From Bacteroides sp. (GTDB taxonomy: Bacteria; Bacteroidota; Bacteroidia; Bacteroidales; Muribaculaceae), in NCBI GenBank assembly GCA_014802535.1, contig JAAVCC010000003.1, positions 568,600 to 606,658 on the forward strand: a stretch of DNA of 38,059 bases, given 5' to 3'. This document shows, in pieces, positions 23,783 through 33,500 of the stretch (the stretch's first letter is position 1; each line of letters begins with the position of its first letter). A program made the position numbers and the translations under genes. The notes beneath the pieces are model-generated. The model had not been told where the DNA came from. It saw only the letters and a program-made list of their open reading frames with translations, and ran no database searches.

Positions 23783-24727
23783 TTATTCTTCGTTTTCAAT
23801 CAAGAAACGTTCGGCGTCGATGGCGGCACGACAACCTGCACCGGCTGCTGAGATGCCTTGGCGATAGCGTGGGTCGGCAACGTCACCGGCTGCAAAGATA
23901 CCGGGGATGTTGGTTGCGGTTGTGTTATTGTGAGTGACGATGAAGCCGGCTTCGTCAAGTTCAATATAGGGCTTGAACACTTCGGTGTTGGGAGTGTGAC
24001 CGATTGCAAGGAAGAATCCATCGATTGCGATGTCAAATATCTGCTCGTTTTCAGTACCTTTGTTCTCGATGATTTTTGCACCTTCAACAGCGTCTTCACC
24101 AAAAAGTCCGATAGTGTTACAGTTGAAGAGAACGGTGATGTTTTCTTTTTCAAGAACACGTTTCTGCATTATTTTAGATGCACGAAGAGTCGGTTTGCGG
24201 ACAATGAGATAAACTTTATTTGCAATTCCGCTTAGATATAGAGCTTCTTCACAAGCGGTATCGCCACCGCCCACAACGGCAACTGTGCGTTTGCGGTAGA
24301 AGAATCCGTCACAGGTGGCGCATGCCGAAACTCCCATGCCTTTATATTTGTCTTCGTCGGGGAGTCCCAGATATTTTGCAGTCGCTCCCGTGGCGATGAT
24401 TACAGTCTCGGCTTCAACAGTATCACCGTTTTCAAGTTCGGCAATAAACGGACGCTTTTCAAAGTTTACTTTAACGACCATTCCTGAACGAATATCGGCG
24501 TTAAACCTCAGTGCCTGTTCACGCAGTTCTTCCATTAGTTCGGGACCGGTTATGCCTTTGGGATAGCCGGGAAAGTTTTCAACTTCGGTAGTGGTAGTTA
24601 GCTGTCCGCCGGGTTGCATACCTTGATACAGGATGGGGGAGAGGTTGGCACGCGAAGCATAGATTGCCGCGGTGTATCCGGCAGGTCCTGAGCCGATAAT
24701 AAGACATTTGGTTTTGTGTTGAGCCAT
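23783..24727 (-). CDS. trxB: Thioredoxin-disulfide reductase
   Basis: A 314-residue cytoplasmic flavoenzyme passing electrons from NADPH through FAD and a redox-active disulfide to thioredoxin. The FAD motif GSGPAGYTAAIYASRA is at residues 12-27, the active-site CATC at 136-139, the NADPH motif VVGGGDTACEEALYL near 152-166, and the C-terminal FAD contact GIFAAGDVADPRYRQ near 278-292. The length is standard. It is the last gene of a leftward group with lolA-like and ftsK. Its substrate gene trxA is also in the window, at 30224, but in a different transcription unit. Confidence 0.96.
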   Translation of the reverse strand: MAQHKTKCLIIGSGPAGYTAAIYASRANLSPILYQGMQPGGQLTTTTEVENFPGYPKGITGPELMEELREQALRFNADIRSGMVVKVNFEKRPFIAELENGDTVEAETVIIATGATAKYLGLPDEDKYKGMGVSACATCDGFFYRKRTVAVVGGGDTACEEALYLSGIANKVYLIVRKPTLRASKIMQKRVLEKENITVLFNCNTIGLFGEDAVEGAKIIENKGTENEQIFDIAIDGFFLAIGHTPNTEVFKPYIELDEAGFIVTHNNTTATNIPGIFAAGDVADPRYRQGISAAGAGCRAAIDAERFLIENEE

Positions 24728-24766
24728 GATAGTTAGGTAATTAGTGTGAAATATTTAGTGAAAGAA

Positions 24767-25393
24767 TTATCTTAGATCGTTGATTGTTGCGTTTGGAAAT
24801 TGTTTTGAATCAAACATAAAGTCTTTGTCGGCAAGTTTTTTGCCTGCAACAACCTTTGTAAAAACAACTTTTATAATTCGATTGTTTACTGTCAAAATGA
24901 TTTGAGAAGGATAACCGGTTGCCGACGAAATTGTTATAACAGCTTTTTGGATATCGGCACCACGCTGTTTAACAGGTGTCATTTCGATAACCTTGTCAGG
25001 TTTTGATGTAATCAATTGTGTCTTATAAGCCGACAGCGATTGATCAATCATGACGAGTGGATTGATTTCGGCAAGTTCGCTTTGATCGGGCTCTGATATG
25101 TTGACTTCGCGAGTTGATATAGAATGGCTCCACAATGTTTTTCCGTCATACCATGTTGAGCCGATAGGCGTTGTCAGAGCAAATCGGTTTCCCGACAAAG
25201 TGAGGTGTCCGGTATTAGTGCGTCCGTCTGCCAAGATGGAGAGCGTTGCCGATATTGAAGGGGCTGATTTGAGTCGCTGTGATGTGGCTTTGAGAATTGA
25301 CGCAGCATCTTGAGCTTGGCTTTCAAAGGCAAATATTCCAATGACAGTCAGTAGAATAGTGATAAATAGTTTATATGTTGACTTAAATGCCAT
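24767..25393 (-). CDS. LolA-like outer-membrane lipoprotein carrier
   Basis: A 208-residue periplasmic protein with a signal peptide (YKLFITILLTVIGIFAFESQAQ). Its beta-rich body has the LolA pattern: SILKATSQRLKSAPSISATLSI, then GNRFALTTPIGSTWYDGKTLWSHS, and KVVAGKKLADKDFMFDSKQFPNA near the C-terminus. LolA carries lipoproteins from the inner membrane to the outer membrane. In Bacteroidota the homologue is divergent but keeps this position directly downstream of ftsK, 14 bases away here. That neighbourhood supports the call. Client specificity cannot be judged. Confidence 0.82.
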   Translation of the reverse strand: MAFKSTYKLFITILLTVIGIFAFESQAQDAASILKATSQRLKSAPSISATLSILADGRTNTGHLTLSGNRFALTTPIGSTWYDGKTLWSHSISTREVNISEPDQSELAEINPLVMIDQSLSAYKTQLITSKPDKVIEMTPVKQRGADIQKAVITISSATGYPSQIILTVNNRIIKVVFTKVVAGKKLADKDFMFDSKQFPNATINDLR

Positions 25394-25407
25394 TTTTAAT
25401 ATTGCTA

Positions 25408-28266
25408 TTATTGTTCAAGAAACTGTTCCACTTCAATTGAGCTCATCAAAACATTGCGCGGTTTACCTCCAACTGCAGGTCCGACAATGCCGGCTGCCTC
25501 CAATTGATCCATGATTTTTCCGGCGCGGGCAAATCCGATCGAGTAGCGACGTTGAAGTGATGTTGTAGAGGCCTGATTACTCATTGAAATGTATCGGGCA
25601 ATTTCATCAAACAACGGATCGCGGTCAGTGAGAACTCCGGCATTACCTCCATTGCCTCCGGCTCCTTCAGGAACATATTCGGGCAGAGGATAGGCATTCA
25701 AGAAGCTTGGTTGACGGGAAATGAAACGACATACCGATTCAACTTCAGGAGTGTCGATGAATGCACACTGAACACGCTCGATTGAACCGTTTGCCCAGAT
25801 GAGCATATCACCACGACCGATGAGCTGATTTGCACCCGGACGGTCGAGAATTGTCTGGCTGTCAACGCCCGACGCTACTTTAAAGGCGATACGTCCAGGG
25901 AAGTTTGCTTTGATTGTACCGTTAACAATCTTTGTTGACGGGCGTTGGGTTGCAAGAATCATATGCATACCAACGGCACGCGCTTTTTGTCCGATACGTG
26001 CAATCGGGGTTTCGATATCTTTTCCGGCTGTCATGAGCAAGTCGCCATACTCATCTACAATAATGACGATATAGGGGAGGAAGCGGTGACCGTCAGCTTC
26101 GTCAATCTCGCGGTTTATGAATTTGTTATTGTACTCAACGATGTTACGGCATCCGGCTGACATCAGCAAGCGATAGCGGTTGTCCATTTCAACACAAAGC
26201 GAGTTGAGGGTGTTGACAACTTTGTCGCTTTCAGTGATAACGGGTGACTCTTCGTCGGGGAGTTTGGCAAGATAGTGACGTTCAAGGCAGTTGTAAAGGC
26301 TGAACTCAACCATTTTGGGGTCAACGAGTACAAACTTGAGAGTGGCAGGATGTTTTTTGTAGAGGAGCGACGCGATGATAGTGTTAAGACCGACCGATTT
26401 ACCTTGACCTGTGGCACCGGCAACAAGGAGGTGGGGCATTTTAGCAAGGTCGGCTATGTAAACCTTGTTGCTGATGGTTGTACCCATCGCAATCGGCAAC
26501 TCATATTTAGATTCCTGGAAGTCTTTAGACGATAAAATCGAACGGATAGAAACTGTCTGGGGATTTTTGTTAGGCACTTCAATACCGATAGAGCTTTTAC
26601 CGGGTATAGGTGCAATGATACGGATCCCTTTTGCAGCCAAAGTCATCATCAGGTCATCGCCCAGACGTTTTATGGTTTGGACGCGTGTACCTTCGACCGG
26701 GGTAATCTCAAAGAGGGTGATAGTAGCACCGACAGTAGCTTCGACTTTAGAAATTTTGATTCCGTAAGTGTCGAGAGCGTGAATAATTTCGTCTTTTTGC
26801 TCGTTGCTTTCTTGATCAACTTCAAGGTTATCGCGATTATCTTCATATTCGCGAAGAATGTCGATCGGGGGAAGCTTGAATTCGGGCAGTTCAGAAGTCG
26901 GGTCAAATGGTTTTCGATTTATTGAATCGGCAGTTTCAATTTCTTGGGTTACATTTTCAACAAATACAGGTTCGTCGGGTTGGGTTATTTCTTCTGTATC
27001 AACTGCAGATTGAACTTCGGTTTGAGAAACCGGTTGCTCAATTGTATCATTGACAGGGACTTCGGGTAATTCTTCTTTATTGATAACCGGTTGGTAAGAA
27101 GGCTGTTCCTCGGACTTTGGCGTTTCTTGCACCACCGGTTGAGAAGATGAAACAACGTCGGTTTCGGCATAAACATCGTTTATAGTTCTACCACCAGCAT
27201 AGGGGCGGATAGGCTGAGTTACAGTAGGGTCGGTATCAATAATTTCAGGCTTTTCAGTCTCGTATGGGTCGCGATGAATATCGGTGTGATCTTCTTCATT
27301 TTCATCAAAACCGACTGGTTGAGTCGGATGCGAAACGATAACCACGTCTTCGATATCGTGGTCAAGGATATCGTTGGTAGTGTTTGCTCGAACTTTAGCG
27401 TCAGCTTCGGCGCGGGCTTGGCGTTCGGCTTCCATTTTAGCCTTATGTTCAGCCACTCGGCGGCGATATGCCATGTATAGAGTAATCAGTTCATTCAAAT
27501 ATATAAACACGATACATCCAACAAGAAATACGCTGACAAATACGGCACCGATCCATCCTGTTCGCTGAATGAGCAGTGTATTGATCCATCGACCATGTTG
27601 ACCGCCATAGAGGAATGAGTTTTCAAGCGGATAGGTCAAAAGTCCGGCTACAAGAGAAATTGTAATGGCGATGAGCAGGCACTTGAATGTCAGTGACCAG
27701 AAATTAATTTTTTTGACACGAAGAAGTGCAAGACCGATAATTGTCAGATAGAAAATGACTACTCCGGCTCCAAAACCAAGCGAATTTGTCAGGATGACCT
27801 GACTGAGAACTGCACCGGTCGGACCTCCGATGTTTTCTGTAGCTCCCGAGCTTGCCAGTTGTTCGATTGTTTGGGCGGTGATTGCACTTTGATCATGACG
27901 TCCTGTTACAAAATAAGATAGAGATGCAATCAGCACGTATGCCGAAAATAAAATCAAACCGATGCCTATTGCTCCGTGAGTGCGACGGTCGGTAACAAAG
28001 TTTGCGATGCTTTTAAAGAATCCGGGCCCTTCATCCTCAACTTTAGGTTTTCTTGATTTGGGCGAAGATGTAGTGCGACGCGTTTCTTGACGAGGTGCAT
28101 TATTGGATCTTGGCGCACGGGCTTGATCGTTACTAAGATAAGAATCGATGTCTTGAACGGGTTCGACAGTGCGTTCTCGATTTCCCCCCATGCGTTCGGG
28201 ATGGGTATAAATGTCGTCAGAATCTATTATTGAAGGGTCGTATTCGTTGGGATTATATGAACTCAT
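25408..28266 (-). CDS. ftsK: FtsK/SpoIIIE family DNA translocase
   Basis: A 952-residue septal DNA pump that clears chromosome termini and supports dimer resolution during division. An N-terminal cytoplasmic stretch is followed by about four membrane helices (roughly residues 97-118, 160-182, 195-213 and 235-258). A disordered Pro/Glu/Gln/Val-rich linker follows (about 300-460). The motor has an alpha domain, Walker A GATGQGKSVGLN near 617, Walker B YIVIIVDEYGDLLM and the IATQRPS-like motif LATQRPSTKIVNG. A winged-helix gamma domain (about 885-945, LQRRYSIGFARAGKIMDQLEAAGIVGP) reads orienting sequences. All domains of the family are present. A TATCTTTG -7 element at 28309-28316 drives it together with lolA and perhaps trxB. 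Confidence 0.95.
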   Translation of the reverse strand: MSSYNPNEYDPSIIDSDDIYTHPERMGGNRERTVEPVQDIDSYLSNDQARAPRSNNAPRQETRRTTSSPKSRKPKVEDEGPGFFKSIANFVTDRRTHGAIGIGLILFSAYVLIASLSYFVTGRHDQSAITAQTIEQLASSGATENIGGPTGAVLSQVILTNSLGFGAGVVIFYLTIIGLALLRVKKINFWSLTFKCLLIAITISLVAGLLTYPLENSFLYGGQHGRWINTLLIQRTGWIGAVFVSVFLVGCIVFIYLNELITLYMAYRRRVAEHKAKMEAERQARAEADAKVRANTTNDILDHDIEDVVIVSHPTQPVGFDENEEDHTDIHRDPYETEKPEIIDTDPTVTQPIRPYAGGRTINDVYAETDVVSSSQPVVQETPKSEEQPSYQPVINKEELPEVPVNDTIEQPVSQTEVQSAVDTEEITQPDEPVFVENVTQEIETADSINRKPFDPTSELPEFKLPPIDILREYEDNRDNLEVDQESNEQKDEIIHALDTYGIKISKVEATVGATITLFEITPVEGTRVQTIKRLGDDLMMTLAAKGIRIIAPIPGKSSIGIEVPNKNPQTVSIRSILSSKDFQESKYELPIAMGTTISNKVYIADLAKMPHLLVAGATGQGKSVGLNTIIASLLYKKHPATLKFVLVDPKMVEFSLYNCLERHYLAKLPDEESPVITESDKVVNTLNSLCVEMDNRYRLLMSAGCRNIVEYNNKFINREIDEADGHRFLPYIVIIVDEYGDLLMTAGKDIETPIARIGQKARAVGMHMILATQRPSTKIVNGTIKANFPGRIAFKVASGVDSQTILDRPGANQLIGRGDMLIWANGSIERVQCAFIDTPEVESVCRFISRQPSFLNAYPLPEYVPEGAGGNGGNAGVLTDRDPLFDEIARYISMSNQASTTSLQRRYSIGFARAGKIMDQLEAAGIVGPAVGGKPRNVLMSSIEVEQFLEQ

Positions 28267-28308
28267 GTAACGATTATATCAAAAATATTGTATTTTGTGT
28301 TTTAATTG

Positions 28309-28316
28309 CAAAGATA
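28309..28316 (-). promoter_or_regulatory. TAnnTTTG -7 element for ftsK
   Basis: On the minus strand this reads TATCTTTG, 42 bases before the ftsK ATG, in the gap between ftsK and the DUF3108 gene. A TTTG stands much too close upstream, and none at the usual -33 distance. Confidence 0.5.
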
Positions 28317-28365
28317 CAAATAAAAGCTGATACTTTTTCGATACAGGTTGCTAATAAGCGTAAAA

Positions 28366-29142
28366 TTATTTTTCCGAGTAGTTTGTAAGGAAGGCTTTGA
28401 CTGTGCCAACCGGCAATTTTCCCTCCATTTTTAGAGGAATTCGATTTGAGTCGGTTGAAATCCATGCATAGAGGTCGTCGCTTGTTTTGACTTTACCGTT
28501 TTTTTCTGATGTAAAAGAGAATGTTATGGCATAGCTGTTGTGGTCAGCTTTATCAATCGATACCGACTCCTGTCCTTTATAAGTTATTTTTAAAATTTCT
28601 TTTCGACTTCCTGAAAATATGTTCATTGTCACGCTCTCTCCGGGTTTCATTGCGCTGTAGTCAATGTAACGCATATAGTAGAACGATGACAGCATGTCAA
28701 CGGTGTAGCCTTCAGCCGATATCAGTTTTTGACTGTAAACAATCGGTTGTCCCGCTTTTTTTTGTTTATATCGGTCGCAGGTAGCTGAAACGGTATTGCC
28801 TGAACGTTGATATTTTATGATGTCGCGTTTAAATTCGCCACCTTCATGGGCTATTTTTTCATAATAAACCGGCTTTAGTCCGTCAATCTCGACGCGACCG
28901 AGTAGCGTATCGCGAAGTGTATAGAATTTGTCAGCCCATTTTGCCGATCGCCCTACAAGTATTGATGAAAATGTACCGTCATTGCCCATCGTTGTATCAA
29001 GAGTGACGTGTCCGGCATTTTTATTTATAAGTCCCCATTTAAACATGATGTCATATGCCAACGATTCATTTCGTGGCGCTTGGGCATTAGCTGTTAAAAA
29101 CAGCATTGTGAGCATAAGTGACAATATAATTTTTGTTTTCAT
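28366..29142 (-). CDS. DUF3108 family periplasmic protein
   Basis: A 258-residue exported protein from the ATG at 29142 (MKTKIILSLMLTMLFLTANA, a clean signal peptide). The frame is open for 41 more codons upstream, but those would place a non-signal leader before the signal, so I reject them. The body matches the DUF3108 pattern: ESLAYDIMFKWGLINKNAGHVTL at the start, the middle VEIDGLKPVYYEKIAHEGG and the end YAWISTDSNRIPLKMEGKLPVGTVKAFL. Such proteins are beta-rich and periplasmic, of unknown function, often near ftsK/lolA in Bacteroidota. It lies 58 bases after the EamA gene. Confidence 0.85.
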   Translation of the reverse strand: MKTKIILSLMLTMLFLTANAQAPRNESLAYDIMFKWGLINKNAGHVTLDTTMGNDGTFSSILVGRSAKWADKFYTLRDTLLGRVEIDGLKPVYYEKIAHEGGEFKRDIIKYQRSGNTVSATCDRYKQKKAGQPIVYSQKLISAEGYTVDMLSSFYYMRYIDYSAMKPGESVTMNIFSGSRKEILKITYKGQESVSIDKADHNSYAITFSFTSEKNGKVKTSDDLYAWISTDSNRIPLKMEGKLPVGTVKAFLTNYSEK

Positions 29143-29200
29143 ACTAATATGACAATTTAAGAGTGCAAAAGGTTTAACAGCTATTGCCCATGTGTACCGA

Positions 29201-30124
29201 TTAACGATTGCGTTTAGGGAAAAGTTTTTTGATGCGCAACAGATGGCGTGAAACGTTTTCGCCACCTATAACGGTGCATACTGCTACCAAAATCAAGATT
29301 AGTCCAACGATGTCGGATAGTGACAGATGTTCGCCAAAAACAAGTACCCCAAAAAAGAGAGCGGTGACAGGTTCAAATACACCGAGAATAGCGGTTGCTG
29401 TTGAACCGATCGATTGAATGGACATTGTTGTGAGTATCAGTGAAACAACGGTCGGGAGGAGTGCCAATGCAATTGTTATCAGCCAAAGAGTCGGTGTTGT
29501 CGGTATATCGAGATTGCCCTCAATTAATGCCGATGCACCAAAAATTATCCATCCGAATGCTATGACATAAAAAGTCAGAACAATCGTCGGTATCTGTCGT
29601 ATTACAGGAAAGTTTACGCAAACAATATAGATGGCGTATGAGAGTGATGATGACATGACAAGCAAAGTGCCTGCGGCAGAGAGTGTGGACCCTGAAGCAC
29701 CACCGCTATAAAGCATATATATGCCGCCTCCAGCCATAATGAGGCAGAGAATTGTCTGTAGTGTCAAACGTTCATGAAAGAAGAACGTCATTATCAGTGC
29801 AACCATTAACGGATAGACAAACAGCAGCGAGGATGCGATACCGGCATCCATGTATCGGTAGCTCAAAAATAGAGCCAGCGACGAATATCCCATCAGTAGC
29901 CCGAGTGCCATTAGAGGGAAGATAAGACGACGATTTATTTTAAGACTTTGACCGCGTAACCTGACCATCAGAGCGAGAATCGGTAATGCCATAAGATAAC
30001 GCCAGAACAAAACCGAGTTGGTAGCCATACCTGCCGCATATAGCGGAAGTGTAAACAGCGGATTCATTCCGTAGAATGCCTCCGATAAAAGTCCATATAT
30101 TGACCCTTTGATTTTGCTGTTCAT
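29201..30124 (-). CDS. EamA/DMT superfamily transporter
   Basis: A 307-residue inner-membrane protein with about ten hydrophobic helices in two five-helix halves (first EamA repeat about residues 10-140, second about 155-290). This is the drug/metabolite transporter layout. I place the start at 30124 (MNSKIKGSIYGLLSEAFYGMNPL), where the first helix begins soon after. A start at 30196 would add a polar leader containing the hairpin at 30171-30194. Conserved features include the Pro-rich helix ends and FGEHLSLSDIVGLILILVAV in the last EamA repeat. The C-terminus is basic (RIKKLFPKRNR), fitting a cytoplasmic location. The substrate is unknown. Confidence 0.85.
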   Translation of the reverse strand: MNSKIKGSIYGLLSEAFYGMNPLFTLPLYAAGMATNSVLFWRYLMALPILALMVRLRGQSLKINRRLIFPLMALGLLMGYSSLALFLSYRYMDAGIASSLLFVYPLMVALIMTFFFHERLTLQTILCLIMAGGGIYMLYSGGASGSTLSAAGTLLVMSSSLSYAIYIVCVNFPVIRQIPTIVLTFYVIAFGWIIFGASALIEGNLDIPTTPTLWLITIALALLPTVVSLILTTMSIQSIGSTATAILGVFEPVTALFFGVLVFGEHLSLSDIVGLILILVAVCTVIGGENVSRHLLRIKKLFPKRNR

Positions 30125-30170
30125 TGTCGGGTTGATGGAGGTAGATTTGATATGATATATACGATAAGAT

Positions 30171-30194
30171 GGTGTGCCAATAATTTGACACACC
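30171..30194 (-). terminator. hairpin after trxA
   Basis: An 8-bp stem (GGTGTGCC type at 30171-30178 with 30187-30194, one G-U pair) with an 8-nt AT loop, 30 bases after the trxA stop. It lacks a T-run on the minus strand, so termination is only suggested. Confidence 0.4.
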
Positions 30195-30223
30195 AACTCC
30201 TAAACAACATGAAAATGAATGTA

Positions 30224-30547
30224 TTAAAGAGCTATAAGTTCTTTAATTTTCTCTTCGATTGCAGCTTTTGACTGAGCTCCTACCAAGCGGATGTCGGTTT
30301 TCTTACCGTTTTTATAGAAAAGGAGTGCTGGAATTGACATGATACGGTTAGCTGAGGCGAAGTCGTTTTCTTCATCACAGTTGTATTTGCCAATAAGAAC
30401 CTGACCTTCATATTCGGCAGCAAGTTCGTCAATGATTGGAGCAATAGCCTTGCAGGGACCACACCAAGTTGCCCAGAAGTCTACAATAATAGGTTTGCCT
30501 GTTGCAATTTCTTTTTCGACGTTTTCGTCGGTAAACGTAAATGCCAT
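30224..30547 (-). CDS. trxA: Thioredoxin
   Basis: A 107-residue cytoplasmic dithiol protein that reduces disulfides of ribonucleotide reductase, peroxiredoxins and other targets. The active site WCGPCK has Cys29 and Cys32, the buried Asp lies in VDFWA, and the cis-proline is Pro73 in SIPALLFY. The length is typical and there is no signal peptide. It begins 27 bases after dnaE on the same strand, a linkage common in Bacteroidales, so it is probably cotranscribed with the polymerase. It is recycled by the trxB product encoded 6 kb away. Confidence 0.96.
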   Translation of the reverse strand: MAFTFTDENVEKEIATGKPIIVDFWATWCGPCKAIAPIIDELAAEYEGQVLIGKYNCDEENDFASANRIMSIPALLFYKNGKKTDIRLVGAQSKAAIEEKIKELIAL

Positions 30548-30574
30548 AATGATTTAGATTAAAAAGTATATAAA

Positions 30575-33500
30575 TTAATTGTTTTCAAAATGATATTTCA
30601 GGTTGAGGTCGTCAAGCATATCGGTTAAATCGCGTGTAAGCGGAATTCGCAATGATGAATCGAGCTTTATTGTACGATTTAGAGTGCCGTCATACAGGTT
30701 GAAAGTCAAACTGCCGACGTTGTCACTCGGATTGTTTGCTTTGTCAACCAAAAGATCAATAATTGCACTTGACAATGAGCCTGTATCAAGGTCGATGGTT
30801 ATACCTTTGAGAAGTTTGCCTTTTAGCTTTGACAGCAGGTCGATGGTGTTGATTGACATTCTGACTTCACCTTCTCTGTATCGATTTTCAGAGAATGACA
30901 TCTCAACGAATACGGGAGTGCCGGGTTCTCCGAAATTCATATATTTATAGTAATCGTCGTCAAAGAATTTAACGTCATAGGTGCCTGTATAATCTTCGAT
31001 TTTCAAGATACCCATTTTGCCTCCGCGACGAGTATCGCGTTTTTGGAAATCAACGACGAGTCCACCGATGGCACACCTCATACCGGGTTTCTTTTCCACT
31101 TTCTCAAAGTCGGCTATTGTCATGCATCCAAAGTTGAGTTCCATATAAAACGGATCAAGCGGGTGAGCCGACAAATAGAGTCCGACCAATTCGCGCTCAC
31201 GTTCAAGTTTATATGCATTATTCCACTCGATAGCCGGTTTGCATTGCGGACGACCGGCGGTGTTTATTGCGGGATCATCGTCGCCAAACAACGATGCCTC
31301 GTTGTTGTTGGCTTCTTGCTGGAATAATTGTCCGTAGCGAAGAAGTAGTTCGGCAAACGTTTCGTCACGATTGTTTTTTGAGAAATAGTCTTCGCGTTTG
31401 AAGTCTTTGAAACAGTCAAAAGCCCCTGAATAGGCAAGTGCTTCAAATGTTTTGCGATTGACCGCACCGTATGGGACACGCTCAATGAAATCATATATTG
31501 ATTCAAACGGACCGCCTTTTTTTCGGGTCTCGATAATTTGTTGTACGACATTGTCTCCGACTCCTTTGATTGCCGAAAGACCAAAACGGATGTCTCCTTC
31601 TTTGTTAACACCAAAGTTGCTTACCGACTCGTTAACGTCGGGACATTTAACAGTGATGCCCATAGATTTACATTCGTTCATGAAGCCTGTGATCTTAGTG
31701 ATGTCAGAGCGGTTTCGGCTAAGAACGGCTGCCATATATTCAGCCGGATAGTTGGCTTTAAGATAGGCGGTTTGGAATGCAACCCAGCTGTAGCAGGTTG
31801 CATGACTCTTGTTGAAAGCGTATGATGCAAATTTTTCCCAGTCGGCCCATATCTTTTCAAGCACTTCAGGCTTGTGACCGTTGGCTTGTCCGCCTTCAAG
31901 GAATTTTCCTTTCAGGTGGTTCATCTTGTCAATGAGTTTTTTACCCATCGCTTTACGAAGGGTATCGCTCTCGCCACGGGTAAAGTTGGCAAGAAGTCGA
32001 GAAAGGAGCATGACCTGTTCCTGATAAACAGTGACGCCATAGGTGTCTTTGAGATATTTCTCCATAACCGGAATATCATAGACAATCGGTGAACGTCCAT
32101 GTTTACGGGCGATAAAGTCAGGGATATAGTCCATTGGGCCCGGACGATAGAGAGCATTCATGGCGATGAGGTCTTCAAATGTTGAGGGTTGAAGCTCTCT
32201 CAGATATTTTTGCATACCGGCAGATTCAAACTGGAATGTACCGGTTGTTTTACCTTCGCAGTAGAGCTGGTAGGTTTTGGGGTCGTCAATTGGTATATTG
32301 TCGATATCGAGGTCAAAGCCGCGGGTATCTTTTATATTCTTGACCGCTTCTTTTATGATTGAGAGCGTTTTGAGACCGAGGAAGTCCATTTTGATAAGAC
32401 CGGTCTCTTCAATAACTCGTCCTTCATATTGGGTCACAAGTTGTCTTCCTTCGGGTCCGGGAATAGTTTTGTCAACAACTGTTGAAACCGGCACCCAATC
32501 GGTAATCGGGTCACGGCAAATGATTACACCGCAGGCATGAACGCCTGTATTGCGGACGTTTCCTTCAAGCTGTCGGGCATATTTGAGCGTTTCAACAATG
32601 AGAGGATTGGTGCTGTGAAGCTCGGTCTTAAATTCGTTGAGAAGTTCATAGCAGTTGGCAAGCGTGGGTTTCGCTTCCTTGCCGTTGGGAAGCGTAGGCA
32701 TGTGGGCGGGAATGAGTTTGGCAAGTCGGTCACTCTCGGGAAGAGGCAGATTTTCAACACGAGCCACATCTTTGATTGCCGATTTTGCAGCCATTGTACC
32801 GTAGGTTATGATATGAGCGACGTTTTCTTCGCCATATTTTTGGGTAACGTAGCGGAGCACATCAGCACGACCGTCATCATCAAAGTCGATATCGATATCG
32901 GGTAGAGAAATACGGTCGGGGTTTAGGAAACGTTCAAAAAGAAGGTCATATTTGACAGGGTCAATCTGGGTGATTCCAAGACAATAGGCAACGCATGAGC
33001 CGGCAGCCGACCCACGACCCGGACCGACGCTGACACCAAGCTCTTGACGAGCAACGGTAATGAAGTCTTGCACAATCAGGAAGTATCCCGGGAAACCCAT
33101 AGTCTTCATGATGTGAAGTTCAAAGTTGATACGCTCGTCAATCTCTTTCGGGAGGGGAGTGCCGTAACGTTTTGCGGCTCCGTCATATGCGAGTTTGCGA
33201 AGGTAATCAGCCTCAAATTTAATTCTATAAAGTTTTTCGTAGCCGCCGAGTTTTTTGATTTTTGCTTCGGCATCTTCTTGTGACATCACCACATTTCCGT
33301 TTTCGTCGCGGGTGAATTCGTCAAAAAGATCTTTTTCGGTCAGTCGGCTGCGATATTCTTCTTCGTTGCCAAATTCTTCGGGGATTGCAAAGTTAGGCAT
33401 AATCGGACCGTGGTCAATCGAGTAAGGCTCAACTTTGTCAAGAATTTCAATCGTGTTTGCCAACGCTTCGGGAATGTCGCCAAAGAGATTGTTCATTTCT